Below are positions 57,801 through 64,000 of a stretch of DNA of 64,000 nucleotides, in pieces. Positions within the stretch are counted from its first letter, which is position 1; each line of letters opens with the position of its first letter. Where the stretch lies: positions 186,001 through 250,000 of the forward strand of contig NZ_JAHLQJ010000005.1 of assembly GCF_018919145.1 (NCBI RefSeq). The letters are read 5' to 3'. The translations under genes and the position numbers were made by a program. The stretch is from Paenibacillus brevis. Its GTDB lineage: Bacteria; Bacillota; Bacilli; Paenibacillales; Paenibacillaceae. The notes beneath the pieces were generated by a model that made no database searches, had not been told where the DNA came from, and was given only the letters and a program-made list of their open reading frames with translations.

Positions 57801-59849
57801 TTTTTCTTGAATGTTATAGCAATATTCTTCGCTAATAAACATATCTTCTTTCAGTATCTTTTCGATCTTTAACCTTGGATTATAAAAGTCAGATAAATAA
57901 CATTTAGAGGCTTGTAATAGTGTGTTTTTATTAGTAATAAGCTTTATTTCAGACAGCTGGCTAATTAGATTTTCTTTTAGGTCGCCTTTTCGATATAATG
58001 AAAATAATTTTTGTATTTCAGATATTGCATTATCATTATTAATATAATTACTTACTTGAGGTAAGATATTTTGTGTTATGTAGGTTATATCAGTCTTTTC
58101 TTTTACTCCCAGTTTTTCTAGCCAGGTTCTGGTTTCTAATTCATGCAATAACCAACTCAATATATCTCTATGAACAAAGGACAATTCATTGTCTATATTA
58201 TCCCAATTTTCGTCATCAGCTGTTGGAAAACATACTTGTTTAGGATAGTTAATTTTATTTTTATGATCCCAGATAAAGGGCAGATTACTTACATATTCAT
58301 CGGTAACACCTCTAACTTTTTCTGAATTACAACACAATCTTAAGAATTTTATTAACTCAATATTTTTTTGAATCGAATGTGTCTGTTTAAAATATACAGA
58401 ATTCAAAAATGGTTTAAAATCTTTCCATTCAAAACTTGAAATCTCAAGTTGTTTTAATTTATTCCAATAAGCACATTGATGAACATAAACCTTATTTACA
58501 GTATTATTATTTTGTTTCACAATAAAACTTTTAATTGGTTCTTCACCGATAAAGTTTTTTTCTGATAGGTATGTAAAATCTATCAAGGCATCGCTAACCT
58601 TAATCAATGTATTGTTACGAGATAAAATAAAAGCAATATTTTCTTTTGCTCTTTTAATCCCTATATTGTAATGTTTTGATAAACTATCCTCATAAGGGGA
58701 CTCATCTGGTATTAATTTATATGCCTCAAATGATACTTCAGAAATCACTAGCTCAGAAATCCATTTGAAAATTTCGTAAGAAATGCATTCAAATAACCAC
58801 TGGTTCCACTTTGAATCTTTATGAATATTTTCTCTATTAGCCGAAATAAGAAAATTTGTGTTTACTAACACTGGAAATTCATATTTTGTTTCACCAGTAG
58901 GTAAATATGAATATAAAACTCTATCCTTTTTTTCTAAAGAAATTATGTTAGTGTTATCAATTTGTGCTGCAAAAGTCATTTCAATAAATTGGGTATCTAA
59001 TAATTTAGGAGGGATATGACGTTCTTCTCTAAGAGTCTTTCTTAACTCTTCTGAAACATTTAATTGAATATTATTTACCAACCAGTCTTTTTGAGAATCT
59101 GTTCCTTTATTTAGGATTATTCTATTTACATTAGTCCTATCAATTGTGATAACTTTATCTTCGAAATGAATCTCTGTAATATTTTTCAAAAATATAAACA
59201 TATTAATATTTTTAAATAAGTTTTGAATTGCTTCTCTTGTTTCTTCGATGTGCTTTATTTTTAGTACTGTTGCAACACTTGAACCAATTTCCGATATAAA
59301 ACTTCTTATTTCTGGTCTAACCTCTATAGTTTCTGTGTATATCGGGATTATTTGCCAGGGGTATTGAAATCTTCGATTATTTTCGTCTTCCCATTCTTTT
59401 TGCGATTTATCCCATTTCCATTCAAAATTATAAGAATTGTCAAATCTAAAGAATTCTCCGTTAGTATATATTACAACATTGTTTGATTGACCAAATACTG
59501 ATTTGAATCCAATACCCTTATATCCAGTCTTTTTTAAGTCGGATTTTTTTGTCCCGTTGTTAATATTACAAATACCGCGAATATCTTTTTCATCAAACAC
59601 TTTACCTGAATGAGCTACTACCAATTCATTATTAAATACTTTTATCCAAACTTTAACCCCGCTAGTATTGCAAGATGAGTCATCAGCATTTTGTAAAAGC
59701 TCATATATAAATCTATCTGAATCTGTATAAAGATCTATCGATAAAGCAGCTATAGAATCAGCTTGATTTGCTGCTTGTGTTGGATTCATATAACTTGTAT
59801 TATCATTAAATATTTTTTGCAACGCTGGCATCAAATCTGTACTATTCAT
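54864..59849 (-). CDS. Candidate defence protein: sacsin/HSP90-like ATPase + AlbA/Schlafen-like + caspase-like protease
   Basis: The protein has about 1661 residues. Residues 1-230 form a GHKL-type ATPase of the sacsin group, with ELLQNADD at 50-57 and YKGIGFKSVF at 110-119. Residues 230-1270 are not recognised. At about 1279-1395 lies an AlbA_2/Schlafen-like domain (SEILEFDAVP, SSFANTKGGTIVFGI). At about 1406-1661 there is a peptidase C14 (caspase-like) domain with His 1492 in YYVGHG and Cys 1542 in FIDACAQS, the normal dyad spacing. Start 59849 has AGGTGAT upstream; the frame to 59912 lacks a ribosome site. The gene is strikingly AT-rich beside its neighbours, indicating transfer. A sensor-relay-protease role in abortive infection is inferred from architecture. 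Confidence 0.85.
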   Translation of the reverse strand: MNSTDLMPALQKIFNDNTSYMNPTQAANQADSIAALSIDLYTDSDRFIYELLQNADDSSCNTSGVKVWIKVFNNELVVAHSGKVFDEKDIRGICNINNGTKKSDLKKTGYKGIGFKSVFGQSNNVVIYTNGEFFRFDNSYNFEWKWDKSQKEWEDENNRRFQYPWQIIPIYTETIEVRPEIRSFISEIGSSVATVLKIKHIEETREAIQNLFKNINMFIFLKNITEIHFEDKVITIDRTNVNRIILNKGTDSQKDWLVNNIQLNVSEELRKTLREERHIPPKLLDTQFIEMTFAAQIDNTNIISLEKKDRVLYSYLPTGETKYEFPVLVNTNFLISANRENIHKDSKWNQWLFECISYEIFKWISELVISEVSFEAYKLIPDESPYEDSLSKHYNIGIKRAKENIAFILSRNNTLIKVSDALIDFTYLSEKNFIGEEPIKSFIVKQNNNTVNKVYVHQCAYWNKLKQLEISSFEWKDFKPFLNSVYFKQTHSIQKNIELIKFLRLCCNSEKVRGVTDEYVSNLPFIWDHKNKINYPKQVCFPTADDENWDNIDNELSFVHRDILSWLLHELETRTWLEKLGVKEKTDITYITQNILPQVSNYINNDNAISEIQKLFSLYRKGDLKENLISQLSEIKLITNKNTLLQASKCYLSDFYNPRLKIEKILKEDMFISEEYCYNIQEKKDWRRFFEILGVKDGINPIPFKEKESKTLLLDYGIKAGYFSTEDMKFTPYINTFWADEFSNVVSLSLINYLENNNHLSFLFWQDCIENNNMSEVIKEVTAYWGNYGMAGRTYGSKVSNYLPWFINNIKCIPTLKGKTYTSPDVFLNTKEISDISGKYLPVFKGSHLSQDWKAFFKFKTVLSLEDYLSILLQISSDIQGEGSIKDENHERLQSIYTILLDECANWSESDIESVKLWSESNRLLNSEDVFTECNSLHYFTDGNESIFQEKYDFIKLNARNKTHPNLMKMLTFFQVKLLSQNQFKLICHNDEACDNLKIKLNSIVPYFKIWIEHDGNDISTKQNLLQLQNRIDNLEIYESDELKITYEEMNFIKYVNLHVDENKIYVTNPWNSNSVLLRLAEKLCICFGLDGYSNKLDFLLRAEIDEIHKYFSQEGIELPIEISIGKTNVVSSENSNDSYSRDSFEDFFEVTSHHLNRRTYIQSLIPRAVDNVLKHLRTLPEYDCTAADVISESVIGGITKNGNDIKVVARPSDNDKVRLYYDSEFDVLEYVDAEIWYEDGVTPPKRFTLGQLLKMTKINKIPIKKVDIKDAEFNNPKSEILEFDAVPFSPEKTAKIISSFANTKGGTIVFGIKELSPIENEIVGLSTDFKVIDITNKAISMLNPTPDVSFDWIKKGEELVFVIETKKASEDILLNNQKYIRQLSSTVLVNDKVRITDLIVNNPQFKRTIAIIISIENYFPKQRNQIPPVKYANSDGAKFKAVLMNKLNVDESDIIILQNDKAIKNEIEDVIKYQMFSMTEDDRLIFYYVGHGFHDGATNYISTYDMSKSDISNTAISLRKLLLDPLKHSSCNNALIFIDACAQSFVDEYSRSTISNINDEELIIFSNEFPHYALFLSCQDGEKSYSCDTLENGIWTYYLTKAINESVDEVLLNHQYLTDRKLGDYLSLNVSQYAKSKHDWNQNPKIILDSSYENVITEVK

Positions 59850-60043
59850 AATATCACCTATCCTAATATCAAAAGTTTCCCTTGCTTTAGAACTAACTTT
59901 CGCAGAGCACAAATCATCTTAAGAGCATGTCGTTGCAGTCTTTCAAGGGCTCAGGTATTGGGCTTGTAAATAGAAAAACACCGCTTCGTTTGCTAAAGTG
60001 AGAGTGTCGAGCAATCATTTCAACCGAAGAGGTGTCTACCCTA
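59850..60043. mobile_element. Probable left end of a decayed IS4-type element
   Basis: This covers the upstream part of the 492-bp gap before the next gene. The sequence from about 59965, including ACACCGCTTCGTTTG and GAGGTGTCTACCC just before the transposase ATG, looks like an IS4-group 5' leader. The exact end and inverted repeat cannot be fixed from one side only. Confidence 0.4.
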
Positions 60044-60311
60044 ATGTTAGCCCAACCATCTGAATTGAATTAACTGCTTAACGAGCTAAAGCCAGCGTTC
60101 CAAGAATGGAAAGTCATGCAGCATCTGCAACAAGCTGGATTTCGTAAACACTTTGGCTTTAGCTGCGCCCAGCTATTTCAACTTGTCTTCGTTTTTGTTG
60201 TTCCATCAGAAAAACTGGTTTCGCCTGCTTGAGATCCGTAAGGACGATTCCATGCCCAGCAAGATGCGGTTTATCGCTTTCTTAATCATACCGGCACCCT
60301 CAAAAGGAGAA
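60044..60311 (+). pseudogene. Degenerate N-terminal fragment of IS4-family transposase
   Basis: Translation from ATG 60044 gives MLAQPSELN, a stop at codon 10, then LLNELKPAFQEWK and LQQAGFRKHFGFSCAQLFQLV in the same frame. Frameshifts are then needed to read LLFHQKNWFRLLE and finally RFLNHTG. This is the N-terminus I recall from IS4-type transposases of Paenibacillus and Bacillus. The rest of the transposase, including the DDE core, is absent. The element is therefore inactive, and it marks an insertion between the two defence-type units. Confidence 0.8.
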
Positions 60312-60341
60312 TAGAACTTCTAAAATATTATTAACCTTCCC

Positions 60342-61067
60342 TTATTTATACTTTTTAAGTTCATCCCTATATTCAGACAATAACAATTGGTTTAATTCTG
60401 CGTAAGCCTCAAGTTTCTTGATTTTCGAATTTATAGTCTTTCGTTTCTTTTCATTCTTATCTTGGTGTTCTCCCCAAATATCATCGATATCACTATACAA
60501 ATCTCGGAAGATTACAGAAAAATGGTCGTCTTCCTGAAGAGCCGCTGAATTCTCTAACCATTCGATAGTAGAGTCATCAGTTGCAGCCAGTGTAGCTTGT
60601 TCAAAAACATATTTCAACCATACGCGCACGGCTTCATCTATTCCATTGGCTACATCCAGCCACTTTTGAACTTCCTCTGGGATACCGTCCTTTGCATCCC
60701 TTCTATTTTCAAAGAAGAAATGGCGATCGTTTTCAGGATCAAGTCGAGTTAGAGCACGAAGTATAGGCTCAAAATTTTCAAATGGCCTTGAGCCACTTGG
60801 GAACGTTAATCTGTGATTCCATAGCTTTAAAATTGCTTCAAAACAACGTTCTTCCGCCTCTTTTTTTTCAGCTCCAGTGCTATTTTCAGCTCTTTCGATT
60901 TGCTCAGCAATATAATGCGCCATCCAACGAGCAGTGGTATCTACACCGGGGTCCAAATTAAGCTCTTTGACTAGCGCTTTGCCTAAGTTCATAGTGCGTC
61001 TCTGTATCTCTGAGTCTTCCATCGGCTGAGAAGATAAATAATTTGCTAAGCGGTGGCTTATACTCAT
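60342..61067 (-). CDS. Unrecognised protein, small partner of the large repeat protein (Avs1c/Avs3b-like?)
   Basis: This protein of about 241 residues is rich in charged and helical segments, with no membrane helix or catalytic motif I can identify. Notable stretches are MSISHRLANYLSS, DTTARWMAHYIAEQIERAEN and a C-terminal coil (KNEKKRKTINSKIKKLEAYAELNQLL). The ATG at 61067 has GAGAGGAAG eight bases upstream, so it overlaps the large upstream gene by 110 bp; the ATG at 60992 would shorten the overlap. Such small overlapping downstream genes occur in Avs type 1 and type 3 systems; I am not certain of homology. Confidence 0.65.
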   Translation of the reverse strand: MSISHRLANYLSSQPMEDSEIQRRTMNLGKALVKELNLDPGVDTTARWMAHYIAEQIERAENSTGAEKKEAEERCFEAILKLWNHRLTFPSGSRPFENFEPILRALTRLDPENDRHFFFENRRDAKDGIPEEVQKWLDVANGIDEAVRVWLKYVFEQATLAATDDSTIEWLENSAALQEDDHFSVIFRDLYSDIDDIWGEHQDKNEKKRKTINSKIKKLEAYAELNQLLLSEYRDELKKYK

Positions 61068-64000
61068 CCGACTCACTTCCTCTCATGTATGATTTCTGTC
61101 TATATCTTCTTCGAAGTTGAACTTCAATAATTAATTCACTTTGGAATTCAGTACAAAGTCTTTTTAGAAATGAGAGCGATGCTGTTAGTCGATTACCACT
61201 GCGTATTTCCTCATCTTCCAGATTATCATGAATTGGAACCCAGATTTCACAAATCATTGATGCTCTATTCTCATTGGCCAAACTCCATTCTCTCTGTTCA
61301 TAATCAGCAGATATCATCATTTTCTCAGCGATTGACCTTCCTATTTTATAAGGCGGGTAATCTACTTTAGCAGAATGTGGATCGAACTCATCCAGACGCT
61401 TATATACTTCTTCTTGATATACCCATCCTTTAAGTTTAAAAGTATCCAAATCAATCTCCATTTCCTCTTCTTCGTAAGCAGGTAACTTAAAATCATGAGG
61501 ATTTGAACATGTGCTCAATGCATGCAAAAGAGATTGAGCAGTGGCCGATGATACGAGAGAGCTTGCAATATTGAAACTTTCCGCTCTTTCACTATCTCCA
61601 TCCTCCCAAGATCCGAACACGTTTAGCCATAGTTCTCCGTTTCTTTCAGACAATATGCCATCAAGAATATCATTATTTGATATCTCTTCACGCCAATCTG
61701 GACTTCTTACTTCATTAATCCATTCCCTTCTATACAAAGGGATAGGATCTCTACGGTCATACAGCCAATAACCATCACTTCGAGTTAATAAGTGTCTATG
61801 TAGCCACTCATACCACTCATCTTCATACCAATCCGAACTGTGAACAACAGGCATCTTCTCTAGCAACCTTGAAGCTACAACAAACATGGCATGATACGAT
61901 AAATAAAAATTATAATTATCTATTCTCGGATAGCTCCCATGACTATGATAAGTTCCTTGTTGTTCCCTCGACGATCTCCATAATGAATGACGCGGGTCAT
62001 CTTTATATCCACCATCATGTTCTCTTTTCCATTCATTAATAACAACATTCGTTGTAAGATCCTCCACTTGCTCACTGGAAATACCGAATACCCGCCCTAA
62101 TGGTTCAAACCAATACCTATCAAAATCGTACCCATGATAAAAATTCAAACTAGTATCAAACGTCTCGTTAGCATGCCAATAACTATCTCTTGTTTCCCAA
62201 CGGTCTTTTAATTCAACCTTATCAAATTGACTCTTCCCCACTTTTTGCAATGATTCAATTACCTCTTTCGAGTAAGTCCCTGGATGAGCCTTCTCGATAT
62301 TGAATGCAATATCAGTTGCATATTTTTGAATTAGCATATGAGGAGAAGACTGTACGGCATATTTATAGAAAACATTACAATGACTTAGCAAAATGTGCGG
62401 ATTATCAATTGATATTCGAGCAAGTGAAATCAATAAATATAATCTTGCATGTAGGTTGTAAAACGGAAATTTACTAGCACCAAATGCATCAACAGTATCC
62501 CTTTCCATCCAATCAATTAAAGCATCGATCTCATCCCTGCATTGAGATTCTGCGAGTCTACGAACACAGTGAACGGCACACCAGCGTGTTGAAGATCTTG
62601 GAGAACCTAAAGCAGACCAAACAAAACCTGTAAAAGCACTATCCATGTGAATCGGCGGCAACAACAATTGAGACCATGGCCCATCAGCGTACTCAGAGTC
62701 AATATGTAATTCGAATCTCGATAATGCAAAATCGAGTAAATCAGTTGCTTCCTGTGTTGTGATATATTTCGAAGCAACTGTTACAAAGCCAAAAAATGTA
62801 GTTGCATGAACCAAATCTCCATGGGTTGCTAATCCTTCGATTATTCCTTTTTGAATAAAGGGTATATTTTCCGCTCCTAAATGAAGCCTCCTAGTGAAAA
62901 AAGAGATTGATCCCCTTTCCAGCAGAAACGTAGCAAATCGTTTCCCTACGAATTGCATGATTTGGGGCCACTCAATTTTAATGCTCATTTTGCGATGCCA
63001 TTCTTCCGGCACTAACAAAAGCGCATTCTGTATATCATAAAAATCGGCTTCATTTACTTTAATAAGCTCATACAAAAATTTCTTCGCTTCACTATCGGAA
63101 ATTCGATTGTAGACTTCACGCCATAAGAACTCGCTGTTTCGCACAGTCTGAGGAAGTCCATCATAGCGTTGGATAGCTTGTCTTAATCCATTAGATGAAA
63201 CCAAGTCCAAATCATGCAGCAGATCGTTCCAATCAATCGCACTCTCTTCCGACTGTACACAAAGCGAGGAAGTACTTTCTTGGTTAAGAATATTCCCTTC
63301 TTCATCAATAATGTCGCGATTATAAGCAATAACTTCATCCAATAGATTACTTTGTAAAGAGTACTTTTTAGCAGTTTCAGCAATCCTTCCCCAAACTTCC
63401 CCTCCAACTCCGTTTATCCTAAGTTCTCTAATGACTGATTCAAAAATATACATCCGATTATCATGCGATGTTTCCTTCATAATACATTGTCTTGAGAAAT
63501 CCCCTATTTCAAACTCCGTCATGAACGCAGAAAGAGACCATGCTACCGTTGGTACAACGTAGCCGCTTCTTACAATTTCCTCGGACAAAGCAATTAATTG
63601 ATGATTATATCGACCAATTTCCCGGTCCCGCCATCTGCTTAGTGCGGCGATTCCAGTTACCGGGGACAATCGAATACAAGTCCTAACAGCCTCATCCCTA
63701 TCCCAATACTTTTCGCGAGCTACATTTTCTCCTATAAGCTCTGCACAACGTATAAATCTGTAAGCTAAATCATAAGGTGCAAACTCATCTACTTTTCTTT
63801 GGTTAGCTAGGGAAACAACAGCTTCCCATCTCTCGACGATTTCATCGCCAAATTTCGAAACGGCATCGATGGCAAAATTGAAGTAAACAGCGGCATCATC
63901 ACGATTTACATTAATCAATGCTCGTGCAAGATCAATGTAACAGTTTGCCCTTTCCTCTGGGCCAATGTCTGTAGCAGAACGGATTACGTCATAAGCATAT
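60958..64000 (-). CDS. Large helical-repeat protein, partial (candidate STAND/Avs-like sensor, N-terminus beyond window)
   Basis: The minus-strand frame is open from the window edge to 60958, about 1013 residues. The visible start region (EERANCYIDLARALINVNRDDA) is mid-protein, not a genuine N-terminus. The sequence is a long alpha-solenoid with TPR/HEAT-like helices (RWCAVHCVRRLAE, YNLHARLYLLISLARIS) and ends in a compact domain (CEIWVPIHDNLEDEE, LIIEVQLRRRYRQKS). No NTPase motif lies within the window. Such C-terminal solenoids are the target-sensing part of Avs-type STAND ATPases. The overlapping small gene and the nearby defence gene support this, but family membership is inferred. Confidence 0.6.
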   Translation of the reverse strand, partial: YAYDVIRSATDIGPEERANCYIDLARALINVNRDDAAVYFNFAIDAVSKFGDEIVERWEAVVSLANQRKVDEFAPYDLAYRFIRCAELIGENVAREKYWDRDEAVRTCIRLSPVTGIAALSRWRDREIGRYNHQLIALSEEIVRSGYVVPTVAWSLSAFMTEFEIGDFSRQCIMKETSHDNRMYIFESVIRELRINGVGGEVWGRIAETAKKYSLQSNLLDEVIAYNRDIIDEEGNILNQESTSSLCVQSEESAIDWNDLLHDLDLVSSNGLRQAIQRYDGLPQTVRNSEFLWREVYNRISDSEAKKFLYELIKVNEADFYDIQNALLLVPEEWHRKMSIKIEWPQIMQFVGKRFATFLLERGSISFFTRRLHLGAENIPFIQKGIIEGLATHGDLVHATTFFGFVTVASKYITTQEATDLLDFALSRFELHIDSEYADGPWSQLLLPPIHMDSAFTGFVWSALGSPRSSTRWCAVHCVRRLAESQCRDEIDALIDWMERDTVDAFGASKFPFYNLHARLYLLISLARISIDNPHILLSHCNVFYKYAVQSSPHMLIQKYATDIAFNIEKAHPGTYSKEVIESLQKVGKSQFDKVELKDRWETRDSYWHANETFDTSLNFYHGYDFDRYWFEPLGRVFGISSEQVEDLTTNVVINEWKREHDGGYKDDPRHSLWRSSREQQGTYHSHGSYPRIDNYNFYLSYHAMFVVASRLLEKMPVVHSSDWYEDEWYEWLHRHLLTRSDGYWLYDRRDPIPLYRREWINEVRSPDWREEISNNDILDGILSERNGELWLNVFGSWEDGDSERAESFNIASSLVSSATAQSLLHALSTCSNPHDFKLPAYEEEEMEIDLDTFKLKGWVYQEEVYKRLDEFDPHSAKVDYPPYKIGRSIAEKMMISADYEQREWSLANENRASMICEIWVPIHDNLEDEEIRSGNRLTASLSFLKRLCTEFQSELIIEVQLRRRYRQKSYMRGSESDEYKPPLSKLFIFSADGRLRDTETHYELRQSASQRA

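Overview
The window looks like chromosomal DNA of a Paenibacillus-type Firmicute. The evidence is YesM/YesN-style two-component systems, ABC sugar importers without their own ATPase, strong AGGAGG ribosome sites with frequent TTG and GTG starts, CcpA-like cre sites, and the gene families themselves. Most of it (about 1-52 kb) is a sugar-uptake and sugar-catabolism region of moderate GC. The right end (about 54.8-64 kb) is visibly AT-rich and reads as a defence island.

Layout. 0-2.8 kb: end of a P-loop ATPase gene, and a LysE-type exporter divergent from a MocR regulator. 2.9-6.4 kb: uxuB-uxuA (hexuronate catabolism) divergent from a GntR/FCD regulator, with a perfect 16-bp palindrome in the shared promoter. 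6.5-11.6 kb: ABC importer plus GH13 alpha-glucosidase (probably oligo-1,6-glucosidase). 11.7-12.1 kb: intergenic 51-bp tandem repeat and a 14-bp hairpin. 12.2-28.6 kb: a beta-galactoside block with a GH2 beta-galactosidase, AraC regulator, second ABC importer, YesMN pair, second GH2 enzyme, galactonate dehydratase, KDPGal/KDPG aldolase and KDG/KDGal kinase, with a divergent FadR-type regulator. Together these give lactose or galactoside uptake and hydrolysis and the lower De Ley-Doudoroff route (galactonate to pyruvate plus glyceraldehyde-3-phosphate). The galactose dehydrogenase and lactonase are not in the window. 29.5-43.6 kb: UDP-galactopyranose mutase, a HAD phosphatase, a LacI regulator, two ring-cleaving dioxygenases with a MarR regulator, a nucleotidyltransferase resembling aminoglycoside adenylyltransferases, a penicillin-binding-protein-like serine hydrolase, a ROK-MFS-LytTR two-component operon and an SDR oxidoreductase. 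43.7-51.6 kb: a fructan or difructose-anhydride locus with a ROK fructokinase divergent from GH32 - ABC importer - GH172 (DUF2961) - LacI, and paired LacI-type operators. 51.8-54.3 kb: PanE, a lipoprotein and an SRPBCC protein.

The most unusual content is at the right end. One gene of about 1661 codons joins a sacsin/HSP90-like ATPase, an AlbA/Schlafen-like domain and a C-terminal caspase-like protease with a visible His/Cys dyad. It looks like a single-protein abortive-infection system. It is separated by a decayed IS4-type transposase fragment from a second candidate system: a very long helical-repeat protein running off the window and a small overlapping partner gene, reminiscent of Avs-type STAND systems.

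All calls come from reading the sequence and recalled family motifs. No database search was run.
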